Positions 1 to 12,120 of a stretch of DNA of 64,000 nucleotides are shown here, one piece after another; within the stretch, counting starts at the first letter, position 1; the number at the start of each line of letters is the position of its first letter. The translations under genes were made by a program, and so were the position numbers. This stretch comes from Arctopsyche grandis (Eukaryota; Arthropoda; Insecta; Trichoptera; Hydropsychidae): NCBI RefSeq assembly GCF_051622035.1, contig NC_135365.1, forward strand, positions 21,285,501 to 21,349,500, written 5' to 3'. The notes below the pieces were generated by a model, which did no database searches, had not been told where the DNA came from, and worked only from the letters and a program-made list of their open reading frames with translations.

Positions 1-277
1 TGGTGAGATAGAAATGTTTTTATACTAGTAAAATGCTTCATCCCATACTGTACATCTCGGCATGTATCACTCCCCAAATCATAAACATTTCAAAACTATT
101 TTTGAGATTTATTGTACAGTAATATATATATATATATATAATACGATTTTATTAGTATTTCATAGTCCGTATGTATTATATATTATATGTCTAGAACACG
201 CCGATTGTGACAATGTTTGTTTGAGGATGTATAAGGAGTGATAATTATGCTCCATGTATGTTATTGCTTCTTTCTAG

Positions 278-496
278 TTTGTTAAATGGCCACTGCGAAG
301 ATGGAGGGCATCGTCCAAACATATCCCATTGCAATCCTTGTGGAAGGTTAGTGCCGGTAAACTCGAAGTAACCATCCCGGGGCATGACGGACTGTCGAAC
401 ATTTCCTACCGACGATCCGAAAATCGTTTTGTGTTATTGTTATACGAGATCGAATTCAAACAACACGTTCTGTCGTTAAAAACTGAACACGGTTAA
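278..496 (+). other. Open GC-rich stretch left of the tau repeat exon
   Basis: A good acceptor (CTTCTTTCTAG, ending at 277) is followed by a phase-0 open frame to TAA at 494-496, with a possible AAG|GTTAGT donor at 343/344. The predicted residues (FVKWPLRRWRASSK...) do not resemble a tau repeat and contain no PGGG. It could be a cassette exon or simply intron. Confidence 0.2.
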
Positions 497-828
497 CCGC
501 AGAGCCCATCAAGCATGACCGGCACTAGCACACCATAAACGATGCAAGTAGTATGATTAGATCTAGTATACATAATGTGAAAATGTCTGTATCACTGTTT
601 TCCTCCTCACCAACACCATATATGTACTTAATATATAATACGGAATGTTTTACATACATTTGAAACGATACACACATGTTATGTCACACAATCATACCAG
701 CAACGTTCATACCTTTCGTAACCCACGTGCACACTCGTGCGTGCCGTCGAAGATGTCGATGGACATTTATTTTGTGTGTGTTATTCTGTTATGAAGTTGT
801 ATCATTGTTTTGAACGCATATTTAACAG

Positions 829-993
829 ATCGAAAATCAGAAGTTGGAAATCAAGGCGCAAAGCAAGGTGGGCTCGTTGGACAACGTGAAGCATAGACCA
901 GGCGGCGGGGACGTTAAAATATTCGACGACAAAGAATACCTGAAACAGATACAGGGCAGCGCTGGAGAGAATATTATTTCACCCCCCAGCGAG
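829..993 (+). CDS. tau: Tau exon with microtubule-binding repeat
   Basis: Exactly 55 codons, phase 0 at both ends. It holds the PGGG repeat core and the KIFDDKEYL motif typical of insect tau. Acceptor TTTAACAG, donor GAG|GTATGA. Confidence 0.93.
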
Positions 994-3181
994 GTATGAC
1001 ACTGTCAACATTTATCTTAGAAGCATTTTCTGCTGCATGTAGTATAACAGATAAGACGTATTGATACTATAATATGAACTGTAAAATCTTATACAAGTGC
1101 ATATAAACTAATAATTACAAAACTATTGTAATTTACTCATAGGCAGTCTTGTAAAGTGGCGTAACTTTAATATTACTATCAATCATTTGTCATACACATA
1201 ATATATAAAATTTAAAATAAAAATATCAGTGCTAATATAGTTCTGTGCTAAATGTGCAGGACGAATAATATTTTATCATTTCGTTGAAACTATGAATTTG
1301 GTCATGAAATATATGTACATATACAAAGAATATCTGCAACCATATAAAACAAAATATTATTTTATTTAAAAATATGAAAATGCTAAGGAAATAGTACATA
1401 ACAAATGAATAAATAAAATAATTTTTGACGTTGACTTTGATGTTTTAAAATGAATAATTTTATTTTAAATATAAAAATTATGAATACTTTGTAATTTTTG
1501 AAAAATTGACATGATATGTGCATCTAAAAAATCTAATATATAATTTCGAAAGAGACTTTGTATGTATGTATGTAAGTTTTGGTTCGTAGAATCCGTGTCG
1601 TTATTGAAAAAATCAAATTTTCTATGACAACGATATCGATATCGATTTCGATTCCTTTTTCAGTTCCGGATTCAGACTCCTGTTTCAGTTCCGGATCTGG
1701 ATTTCTGTTTCAGTTCCAATCTCGATACCCTTATATATAAAACAACCATTCGTTTCTGATTGGCTGTCGTCAAATATTTTTATTTTCGATTCAAATAAAT
1801 TTAATAAAAAAAATAAATGATTGTTTACTATTAGATTAGCCATGTTTAAGCGGTTTATCTTACTAATACCTAGTAAAAACACTAGTAATTAATAAAACCG
1901 TGTTTATGCTATAGTAGCACTAAAATATAATTTAAATTTATACGAATATTTCATAATATATACCAAATTAAAACCTATGATTTTGTTATTACAATGTATA
2001 TAAAGTCCATTCCACTTAAAGAAGTATGGAACGCTGTATGCTCGGCATAAAGAGGAAAGACAGGAAGCGGAATAGGTGGATGAGAAGTATGACAAGGGTA
2101 GTGGACATAGTGGATAGAGTAAAGAGATTGAAATGGCAATGGCCGTTCCACAAGGCTAGAAGAATGGACGAAAGGTGGACAAAAGAAGTGCTCGAATGGT
2201 ATCCGAAAGAATGCAAACGGGTAAAAGGTAGACCGCAGGAAAGATGAGTAGACGAAATTAGGAAAATAGATGAAAGGTGCGCAAAACAGAGACGAGTGGA
2301 AGTGTGTTGAAGAGGCCTTCATCCAGCAGTGGATGTTGAATGGCTTTAGATGATGATTATAACTTTAAATGATTGAAAACTATAATACGATAATATTTAG
2401 TATTGCTCTCTTGTCCAACTTGTAAAATTATCTCACAGAGATAATTTTCCCCTTCATATCTTTCACATCTCCTGTATAGTAATTGATCATTTTGTTATAT
2501 TGTATTGAATATTTTATTTATTGGAATTTCTCTCCTGTCCTACATAAATATGTATAATATAAAACAATAGATCTTATAGAACCTTCTTTCATCCATTTCA
2601 TATTTCTCATACAATAATTGTAAATTTCAGCATGTTTTATTAGAGATACGTACACAAAAATTCATCTCTTATTAGTTCATATTGATTGTTTATAAATAAT
2701 AATTTCAAAAATACTAATAATATACGTAAAAAAATTGAATCAAACAGTTACGCCACTTGTTACGCCATAATCGTCAATGTTATCATCGAGGCATTGTATA
2801 AATCGTTTTAATTATAAAACAACAGTATTATTCTTTTAACATAATTTGTCACTTTTACAGAGAGAGTATTTATACACGTATTATTAAAATTCAAGACACG
2901 GTAAATAAATACAAAATAAAACTACGTCGACGTACATAAACCAACAGGTAATCCATCTACGTTGACTTAAAAGACTAACATCGGAATGGATTTTTTTTTT
3001 GTTGTGTTTAGAAATTTGCAACCTAGGATTGTGGTTGATGGATTTATGTTAATAAAAAAAATAAAAAACAGAAAGAATAATACTAGCATGCAAATATTAA
3101 AAGTATTGTTGTAACTTTTCCCAGAGTCCTGTGCCGTCTGTGCAACAGCCTACTGACGTGAACCTCAATCAGCAAAGTTAA
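829..3181 (+). CDS. tau: Tau, 3' part of gene (exons 829-993 and 3125-3181)
   Basis: Microtubule-associated protein of the tau/MAP2/MAP4 family, which binds along microtubules through short repeats. Only the C-terminal end lies in the window; upstream exons are off the left edge. Exon 829-993 follows a TTTAACAG acceptor, is open in phase 0 and encodes one family repeat: KVGSLDNVKHRPGGG followed by DVKIFDDKEYLKQIQG. The residues before it (IENQKLEIKAQS) are the inter-repeat segment, so a previous repeat exon should end just before PGGG-x-x-K. The donor is GAG|GTATGA. The next exon, 3125-3181, continues in phase 0 after a CCCAG acceptor with SPVPSVQQPTDVNLNQQS and a TAA stop. The VGS-x-DN-x-KH-x-PGGG signature makes the family call firm. 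The short terminal exon is less certain than the repeat exon. Confidence 0.9.
1633..1728 (+). repeat. Degenerate GATATC/GATTYC/TTCAGTTCCGGA array
   Basis: Short tandem units (ATCGATATCGAT, then TTTCAGTTCCGGAT repeated about three times) run directly into the 5' end of the adjacent Helitron-like element. A similar CCCGTT array lies inside the Helitron at 21707-22044. Confidence 0.7.
1729..1885 (+). mobile_element. Short Helitron-like element (family H)
   Basis: Starts with CCTTATATATAAAACAACC, a TC-to-CC variant of the TCTTATATATAAAA start seen at 53951, and contains TTTCTGATTGGCTGTCGTC. It ends in CTAG (1882-1885) followed by T, as expected for a Helitron 3' end. The interior matches the elements at 43493 and 53951. 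Non-autonomous; no Rep/helicase coding. Confidence 0.6.
2026..2345 (+). mobile_element. RTE-type LINE, 3' end of ORF2 (degenerate)
   Basis: The frame from 2026 reads MERCMLGIKRKDRKRNRW, then RVVDIVDRVKRLKWQW, then a KVLEW- and KGRPQERW-like segment. This is the conserved region after the reverse transcriptase of RTE-like non-LTR retrotransposons. An in-frame TGA (2245-2247) replaces the Trp of the RPxxRW motif. The tail GATGATGATTATAA fits the ATG-rich 3' end of this family. Further copies are at 28592 and 41952 on the minus strand. Dead relic. Confidence 0.8.
3125..3181 (+). CDS. tau: Tau terminal coding exon
   Basis: Eighteen codons plus TAA in the frame required by the previous exon, after acceptor TTTTCCCAG. 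Pro/Gln/Ser-rich tail (SPVPSVQQP). It is short, so the support is the acceptor, the phase and the stop rather than homology. Confidence 0.7.
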   Translation, partial: SPVPSVQQPTDVNLNQQS

Positions 3182-5038
3182 ACAGACGTATGAAGCAACC
3201 TAAGCTAACCGTATACTAACAGCCATCGTCCTTATATAATAGTTATTACGAGCACGGATACCATTTACTAATTAACTAATCCCAAAGTATTCAAAAGTCA
3301 AACGCAGACGATATAAGCATGAACCCCCGTATAAACTGATATGTAATTTCTTTTCCGGACATACATACATACCTAGCATAGATCCGGATTAAGTTGCATG
3401 GAAAATCTGGGACGTAGATTATATTTGTGTGCCATTCTTTCATATTTACTAAACCAAAAAAAAAAAAAATGAATAAATAAAAAAAAATAAAACTAAACAA
3501 ACGTAGAGTTGATATTGTATTTCAAAATACTAACTGAATGTAAGAGTGGTTTGATTTAATGCTGATTATTATATTTAAATTTAAAAATATCATATGTATT
3601 CATTGTATGCTATTATTATAACGATTGTTTGACGTGAAAAAAGGAAATGTGATAATAGTCGACGTTGGTTCATTATAAGGAGGGAATGTATAGTAAAACG
3701 ACTGATAGAAACTTTTGATGCCTTTTCAATAACGGGTAATCCAAGATCTTAATTACCGTAACTGCAATATTTATCAGCACAATCAAAGTGTGCGTGTGAA
3801 TATAAAGAGGTTAAATAGTGAATTTTGTATCAGTACAAATCTATCGGTTGCTCGTTATTGTCAAAGTATGAAAATTTTATGTGCAAGAGATTAGAGCAAT
3901 ATTTGTTTTTACATTGAATATTATATTGAAAAAAAATAGTTTCCTTCCTTATTTTTGGCTGAATTTCATCAGGTCACCGTTAGTGATTTCATAGTTTGTT
4001 TCTTCTTTTGAAAATTATGCATTTTTAATCGATTTTAATTTTAATTATTCGCTTTTAATTAAATTTTGAAAAAAAATTACTAATGTTAAGAATTTTTGCA
4101 ACAGTGTTTTTTTAAGATGAGAACGGAATATTATATAATGCAAAAGCGACTCGAACGAGTATTAACTTCTAAAAAAAAGTGACTGAAGACATCAAGGATC
4201 AGAGTATAATCTGAAAGTGATAAGTAAAAAAAAAATGATAGACATTTAAGTATAAAGTTTTATAATTCTTTCTACTAGTTTATATTGTCTGCTAAGATGT
4301 AAGATGGGCTGAAAGATTGTCCGCCAGCTTGTAGTATTGCATTTATTCAATACACTTATACATTGTGAGGTAATATTGAAGCCGCGGCAGAAGTGAGACC
4401 ACAAAAAGTTTATTTTTAAGTAAAAACATATATATTATAAAAATATATATATGTGTATATTGAATAGAAAAATATAATCACCTCTTCAATGTTACCAAAA
4501 TTAACTATTTATGTAATTGATCGAACATCTACGATGTGTAACGAACATATTTGTCTTTTTGTAATAGCACTCGCTGTGTACATGTGGCAGATGTAATATT
4601 ACATTTATTGAATAAACTTGTTTTAAATATGAAATTAGCACTGTTTAAATTCTATCAATTCGAAAACAAACATATATATATAAATCAGTAAACAAACAAA
4701 CAAATACCACCTTGTAATTGTCGCTGGAGAAAAGCACAGTAGAAGCACAAAGCACAATGTTGAAGTGTTGCGTCTGATTTAAAGCCTAGCTTAATGCAAA
4801 TGTATTAGTAATCAATGGAGAAACTGAAAGGCAGAATCGTCGCTCATTTGAAGGTATTTACAAAAATTCTTTTATGTATCCTATATATATTATATTATTT
4901 TTATAATGCCAAATAATGTAACGGCAAATTTATTATTTGACCCTTTGCAATATTTTATTTTAAAACACCACAACATCACAGGTAATCTACATATAACTAA
5001 ACTAGATTCATTTTTTATTTTAGTTTATCTTTAATTTA
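3182..5038 (+). other. Probable tau 3' untranslated region and downstream DNA
   Basis: No reading frame of note. Candidate poly(A) signals are AATAAA at 3472-3477 and a better isolated one at 4611-4616 (TTGAATAAACTTG). If the 5631-5861 exon is tau, this stretch is also intron for that isoform. Confidence 0.45.
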
Positions 5039-5438
5039 TACCAGGAAGCCTTAACAGGTAACCCCAATGCGCCTTGATACAAATATCATTACAAATTTGA
5101 TACAAAGATCCCAATGCAATTTGATACAAATATCATTAGTATTATACAAAGTACATCCAAAGTACAATCCACAGAGATATCTATGGTCAAATTTGTAAAT
5201 TTGCAGCATTTTGTACAATTCAGCGAAATTCGAGATTGCTGAAAACTTGAGATTTTGCGAGAAAATGGGTAAGGTTACCAATTTGTTGGAACCGTTTCGA
5301 TGAAAATCAGATAAATTGGCAAACTCTGATAGGAAACGATCGACCTGGAGTCACAAATCCAAGGTCTGGCCAGCAGAAATCAGTGGGATTTGAACCCGTG
5401 ACCACTATATATGCTAAACACTAGTCTATTCTGCTAGA
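5039..5438 (-). mobile_element. SINE, chimeric: head B, shared core, tail A
   Basis: Read on the minus strand: a B-type tRNA-derived head (GACTAGTGTTTAGCAT; B box GGTTCAAATCCC), the shared core (GACTCCAGGTCGATCG to GAAACGGTTCC), then the A-type tail (GCGCATTGGGGTTACCTG, then CTTCCTGGTATAA). The copy at 60564 has the same arrangement. Confidence 0.85.
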
Positions 5439-5630
5439 TACAAATCAATATTGATAAATTCACTATCGGACATGCATACATATTTGAACACGGCAAAGGG
5501 TTAAATTTTATCAACATATATGAATATAATTATTTTATTACTCTTCAAATATGAATTATAATACGTATTCATTTACTTAAAGCTATCAACAATAAAATGT
5601 TCAAATTGTAATAATCAAATATTGTATTAG

Positions 5631-5861
5631 GATGGTGGAGATTATCTGTCGCTTCAGGATATGGGCCGTCGTCGACAGTCTGTCGGTCCTCAATCATTAC
5701 TGAATCGAAGCGACTTTGGAAGATTTTCTGCCAAAAGACCTGAACGAGCCAGGACTGCCAGGGAGACGTCCATTCACCGGCAGCAGAGCGCATCCATAAG
5801 AAAATGCCAAACGTCGAGAATAGAATACGGCATGGAGAGACCGCCGTTCAGAATCTACTGA
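5631..5861 (+). CDS. Probable alternative terminal exon (tau isoform or unassigned gene)
   Basis: After acceptor TTGTATTAG the frame is open in phase 0 for 76 codons: DGGDYLSLQDMGRRRQSV, a basic Ser/Arg/Gln-rich stretch, then ERPPFRIY and TGA at 5859-5861. AATAAA at 5944-5949 lies about 80 bp beyond the stop. The composition is clearly less AT-rich than the flanks. The tau repeat exon 829-993 also ends in phase 0, so joining the two keeps the frame; that makes an alternative tau C-terminus the simplest reading, but a separate gene is possible. I do not recognise the residues as a known family. Confidence 0.5.
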   Translation, partial: DGGDYLSLQDMGRRRQSVGPQSLLNRSDFGRFSAKRPERARTARETSIHRQQSASIRKCQTSRIEYGMERPPFRIY

Positions 5862-5943
5862 AAGCACATGCTTGAATATTTGCTGCTTCTCATTGTAGTC
5901 GAAATATACATAATCACTCACACACAATCAAATAATTTAGTTG

Positions 5944-5949
5944 AATAAA
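5944..5949 (+). terminator. Poly(A) signal AATAAA
   Basis: Canonical hexamer 83 bp after the TGA of the exon at 5631-5861. Confidence 0.5.
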
Positions 5950-7154
5950 TCAAACGATTATAATTGCATTCGCTTTCACCGAACATTTTACTTGTGTCTG
6001 CAAAATTATAAGCCAACAAAATATACGTCCATTGAATGTCCATAAATGTAGGATTTATAAGTGCTTGGTAAATTGGAAAAGTATTTATTGAAAATTGAAT
6101 ATTTTATGTAGGTGTAGATCAATTCTAACTTAACACAATTTATGCCAAAATTTTATAGTGTAAAAGTACAATATGTTTCACTATATGTATGTATGCCTTG
6201 AAACCTTAAACAGGTTTATACGTAAATGGCATTTTTTGAAATATAATCTTAGTGTATTAAACGATGATTGAATGTATTATTAAATTCATTTTCAATACTT
6301 CACACCTCTAGAAGAAAATATTTAGGATGTGTAGTGTAACTTTCCTCGAATTTATTAGCTTTTAATTAGTCTTGTAGTATTTGAATTTTGATTCAAAATT
6401 ATTCGATAGAAAAGGGCGGTCTTATGATCTGTTTAGAATGTTATCCGTCTCAAATATAATATGAAGTATATATTGAAATATTTTTATATGCTTCTTAAAT
6501 GCACATTGGACACATTTTCCTTCAACGAACACATTGAATATTTAATAAATGTATAGGAATCTTATTTCCTTTAATACTATGTGTATTAGTATTATGCGTT
6601 GTATTTTGCTTATGAAATTTTAGCAACGATTTATCTCTGAGTAATCGTTGAAATAAAATAAATAAAAAACAATGAATGTGTTTTTCAAAAATATTAATCG
6701 TGTAATGTAATATATATAATACATATATGAATAAAGATTTTAGAATAGCATTTTTTTTATTTCATTTCTTAAAAAAATGTATTTCATGTGAGCCTTTTTC
6801 AGTCTAAATTTCAGAATAAAATAACAAGTGACAAAAAGTAGAGAAAAACAATTGAATGGTTTATTATGGCAATTCATGTCATTTGTTTTGTGAATAATGT
6901 ATTTTGAAATAAAATCACAACAAATCAATTGAAAATTTCGATTTCATAAAATCTATTATGATTACCCACATACGCAGAGTTCCACTTCTCGGAATGCCTA
7001 GACTTTTTTAAGGTTTTCCAACTTTCATTTTTGTCATCGTAATTTGAGACAATTAATGTTATAAAATACCACCTATTATTTGCATAAGATTATGAAGTAT
7101 AATTTATTTGGTTAAAAACTCACCTGTGCAGAATAAATTGTTTCAGAATTTAAG
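5950..7154. other. Intergenic, no gene seen
   Basis: AT-rich sequence with homopolymer runs and short frames only. Nothing recognisable. Confidence 0.6.
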
Positions 7155-7545
7155 ACCAAAGCATTAAGATTAGGAGTGTTTGTAAGACGGTTACGGCATC
7201 AAAAGGTCGAAAGATCTTAAGTCGAAAGATCAAAAATAATTTACGCATGGTAAACGGTACAATGTATATATAATATATATCAGTGGCATGCGGTGAAATT
7301 ATCTCTCTTTTTGTCGTACAGCCTTGCTGCATGTGCGCGGGCAAGATACGGGAGGAAAAGCCTGTTCCTCTTGTATCCTGCTCGCGCAAATAAAGTGAGG
7401 CTGTACAACAGGGGGAAAGAGAGTGTTTTCTTAAGAGAAAGATATAATGGTATAAATGAACACTTTCGATTTTTGACCGACGGTCACCGACGTGTACTTG
7501 TCCCGTAAACCGACGTGTACTTGTTCCTAATCTTAATGCTTTGGT
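7155..7545. mobile_element. MITE-like element with perfect 21-bp terminal inverted repeats
   Basis: Left end 7155-7175 starts ACCAAAGCATTAAGATTAGG. Right end 7525-7545 is its exact reverse complement, ending CCTAATCTTAATGCTTTGGT. The interior carries TCGAAAGATCTTAAGTCG, CATGGTAAACGGTAC and a segment around GATACGGGAGGAAAAGCC, all shared with the palindrome at 55399-55792. No transposase. I could not identify a clear target duplication. Confidence 0.75.
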
Positions 7546-10500
7546 ACGAGTTAATTTTTTTCGAGTCTTCATCAAGAGTTTTGCCATTCATTTGGATCCT
7601 GAGCCCACCTCTACACAACAACAGTACAGCCCTTTGCCCGCGGTAATAAATATAGCGAACAAGCCCTGTACGCGGCACCCTTTTCACAAATTTGGCAATC
7701 GAGTTTTCGACCTTAAATACAGATTTTAATATTTATTCAAGTAACCAGATATGTTAATTACCACATAAAGTATTACTTAAAACCATAAAATACATAATAT
7801 ATCTCGTAGTTTTGGATTAATTGTCAAATAATCATTCTTCATAATTGTATGAAGACATGACGTCACATAAACGAGGTTTCAGTATGGTTCCACAAAAAAC
7901 TAATTTTGACTGGTATATATTCATTTTAAGCAAATTGAATAGATGGCATTCAACTCTCAGTAATATATTCAACCAATTTTGAACCTTAAAACAGTTGAAA
8001 TAGGCGCATATAAGCCTCAAAATCCCGTGCAAAGTTCAGAAATTCTATGGAAGACAGCCGAGCTACAGACTTGTCGCCCAAAGCTTCCATAGAAGACGGC
8101 CGCGGGCAAACGGATAGCAAGACAAATAAAACACAATAATTTTTTAGTTAGTTTTAATGAATTGTAATATTACAAACTTGTCATTTAATACAATATGGCA
8201 CTTAAAAAAATATAAACATAAACGAGAGAAATTTACAATAGATGTGATAAATAATGATACATACATTATGTATAAAGAGAGTCGAGAGTGATGAGATATT
8301 CATCGTCGTAAGTCGGAAAGTGTGCATGTATTCGATCGTTCGCTATATAATAATAATGATATAAATACACATGTATATATATAAAAAAAAAAACAACCAA
8401 AAAACTTAGCCTTTGGTCGCGCTGCGTGTAACACAAATCACATGAAAGCAGTCCTTTACAATAATACACACATAGGTCACAACAGTCACAACAGAACAGA
8501 AAAGAAAACAATAAAAATAATATTTACTATATATATTTATGTAATCTTAAACCGACGTTTACATCCTAATGAGATACTCGCTCGTGCAAGCGTTCACCCG
8601 GCACGTTCCCACCGTACACAATATTAAATATTCATATGATACGTGTCATCACAATTAAAAAATATTCTCAATATACATGTATATATTTGTGTGCTAATCG
8701 GAAATACTTTGTCATTGAGTGAGATAGAGATTCCTTTCAGACGATCATCGCCGCGGTTGCCGTTCACACTTGAAAAACTCGCCAACGTAAGAGAAAATTT
8801 ACACAAAAAGGCCACAAGACGTCATTCAATAATCACATTAAGCGGCATTTACATCATACCACACTCCATCTACAATTGTAAAATACTTTTTAAGATACAC
8901 ACCAAGCTTCATAACCAACCATAGCACACACACACACCGAATCAATTGAGCTGCCACTTCGATATACACACAATTCCATACATAATTTTTATATCACAAT
9001 TAAGCAGCGTCGGGATACATCACACAAGCCATACAATCTATACATCAAATGTGACACACTATAGTGAAAAGTAGACGTTAATATCAGAAGTAAAATAACA
9101 GTCATAATGTACACATATAACATAAAATCGGTCCGCAGAGAGCCGGCATCGGGATGTTTAAACGTACATTTTAAATAATCGATTTGACTAATGACCGAAC
9201 GGGTGCCGTGGATGAGGGTGCATGCTGTTACCGTGACGGTCCATGTTAAAGGGCCAATAGTCGTATCGTGATCGCATCACAAAATGTCGATTGGGAGAGG
9301 ATGTGTCGGACGGACGACATGCAGCATGCAACATGCGGTTAGCACGAAGAGACGTTATATGATATTTCATGATTGGAACATTGGATTTCGATCAGCAAAA
9401 TAGTGTCATTAACGCCTGTGAACCAGCAAAATCTGCTCTACGACGGCGATAGCTCACCTCCGAGTTCATCTGCGCGAGAAAAGAACTCGTCGGTGTTATT
9501 AGTGGAAGCTTCTGATGTATGAAAACAATAAAAAGTGCTTTAATTTTGAACATTATGACTGTTATCTTTACAACAACAAAAAAATACATATATATAAATA
9601 TTAAAGCCGATCTGTATAAGACCAATACTGAATACATGTTCCATATTGTTGTTATTGTTTTATTATAAAATTTTATATACACGCAAGTGTAAAAAAATAT
9701 ATAAAAACAATTGTGTATGTGTGTGAGTGTAATTGAGTAATATTTTATACTAATTACATACATCATAACAAGATATGATATTAGAATATGTAAAATGAAA
9801 GTAAAAAGCAATGTACTCGAAAGTATAGGTACATTATATATGTTATGTATATAAAATGTTCAAATAAAACGATATTCATGTAAGTTTTTTTTTTTTGATT
9901 AATTTTAAAAGGCTCAATCGAAGTGATTATCATCAGAGCCTTTAAGATAGTATAGTTTTTTTTATGTGTTTGAAAAAATCTATGAGATAAATTCCTAACA
10001 TATTAAGGTGAAAGAGTGTGTTTTAAATGTGTATGTACATATTGAATATTAATTTCAATTTAAACAAAAATCTTCTTAAACTGATGAGAAACTGTTTACA
10101 AATAAAAAAATTTATACATTACAATAAAAATGTAATAATGAATAATATGTAATACGCACTCGTTAACGACAAAGCAATAACAAATTTGCGACAAACTATC
10201 AATTATGCACAAATAAATTCTATACAACTTTATTTTTTTTCCTTTTACGCGCTACGTCATTACGATCTAAACATCGTAATACACCTTCGTACATATTTTA
10301 CTCATATATATATATATATTTTTTTTAACTATTTGCCTAGTCATACCTAGAAAGCGTTATACACGTAAACATATATGGTATATGTATGTATGTATTTATG
10401 CAATACGTTCTGAAGGAAGCCGACAACCACTACGGTCTATGAAGCTAAAACACTTTTTGAATCAACTCAAACCAAATACACGGGCACATAACCTATTCAA

Positions 10501-11930
10501 TTCACCGTATGTACGGCGAGTATATACTATTATATTTCCAAAAACGTAAAATTTGCTCCTACGCACGCGCAACCGTCCTCATGTGGCCTACTCTTCACCC
10601 ATTTCATATCAATGTACAAAAATATATACGATTATTAACATTTTAATAATGGCGTAAGCGTCTGACTGCATCTGGTCGTGTATTTGAACCGACACAAGAG
10701 TAATATGTATCTAAATATTTGACTGAAATGCCTGTAGACGTATCACATGCGCATTAGTAAACGCGAAGTGTCCGTAATACTAGAGTAAAACAAAAAAAAT
10801 TGACTCATTTATGTTGAGTTTTGTATAAAACTATGAATAAATCAAATCATCTCATTCTTGATATAGTACATATGTATCAAATTAAACATTACAGAGATCC
10901 AGCGTTATCAACCTATCTCTGGAAAAAAAGACTAGAATAAATATTAGTTCTAGAATGGTAATACTCAAATAAATTAAACTGTATAAACCGTCGATCATTC
11001 CGCAGTTCCGACGATCAAACAAGCAGACTTTATAAAACTATTCATATATAATATAAGATCATCCTCATAAATACATCAGTGACTTAAAAATAAAATTAAA
11101 AAAAAAAAAAAACCAATTTCAATCAACAGTTCAACATAACAACGTATTCAACACTTTTCTTCTAAGCACTCGCGATTTTTATACAATTTATTAACACGAG
11201 ATTTCGTTCCCTTTATACACACACTCACTATTTAATAACATTGATGCAAGTTTACATTGATTCATTTCATATATATATATATAAATATTTTAAATCTATA
11301 ATATATATTTTGCACTTTTTAGATAAATTTGGTCGTAGACGACCGTTGGATATGGCATACATATAAAATATTAATATGGGCATATATTATATCATGAATA
11401 TGAGTTCCTTTTACATACAAATGAGACATGCACGATCACTAATCGTATTCATTCAATATGAATGAGAAAAATAATGTGTCGGTAGTGGTGTGCATTCAAA
11501 TTATTACTATTTTACAATACATGCCGTACAAGCGATTAGTAGAATACGTACTTTTTATTTAGTAAGCTATATTGGATAGATTTCTTCAACGATATTTGTG
11601 TAAAAATATCTCTTAACTACGCGTACACAACTTACGTTCTACGTAACCTACGTTCACCTAACAATCACAGTTAATTCACCTCAAGTTCAGTCTAAAACTT
11701 ATAAAAACCGTTAAAATTAAAATAAAATGTATTATACTTCAATGCAAACGTAAAGAAAAGAAAAACGGTGACGTTAGATGGTAGTATTATTTTTTTATAT
11801 GTATATAAAGCGAATGTGTGTCATGCTTTGAAGCGTTTTCTTTTTCTCATTCATATTGAATGCGTCTTAAAAATGCTAATCATTTATTAGTATTGCATTT
11901 TAACAGGCATGATGTTTGTTTATTTTAATG
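7546..11930. other. Gap between convergent tau and RUSC; probably includes the RUSC 3' UTR
   Basis: No confident gene. The last RUSC coding exon ends at 11931, and many minus-strand AATAAA hexamers (plus-strand TTTATT) lie to its left, the nearest at 11883-11888. Within it, 9188-9490 is less AT-rich: on the minus strand a good acceptor (TTCTTTTCTCGCGCAG) precedes MNSEVSYRRRRADFAGSQ, and a 60-codon frame ends in HPHPRHPFGH at 9188. The frames are separated by a stop, so this may be conserved UTR rather than coding. Confidence 0.4.
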
Positions 11931-12120
11931 TTAGAATTTTTGTAAGACGCTATCGGGCACAGGTAATACTGCGTTGCGTGGTACGAGTCCTTTCTGTTGA
12001 CCACGACAACACAATAACCATTGGTCGTCTACTTCCAATACCAATCGGAGACGTTCACCCTCATTGAAGGCCAAATGTCCGGAATCCGACGGTAGTCTGT
12101 GCCACAGAGTTCTCACCATC
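11931..12120 (-). CDS. RUSC2: RUSC-like exon 17, SH3 domain and stop
   Basis: Acceptor CGTCTTGGTAG. Encodes MVRTLWHRLPSDSGHLAF, then EGERLRLVLEVDDQWLLC, then RGQQKGLVPRNAVLPV, and stops at 11931-11933. The Trp of DDQW and the GLVP turn are the standard SH3 ligand-groove residues. The ALYDY motif is replaced by TLWHRL, as in RUSC proteins. Confidence 0.95.

Larger units (their letters stand above)
994..3124 (+). other. Tau intron
   Basis: AT-rich intron between the repeat exon and the terminal exon. It carries a hexamer-like array, a short Helitron-like element and the 3' end of an RTE-type LINE, each listed separately. The rest shows no recognisable feature. Confidence 0.7.
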
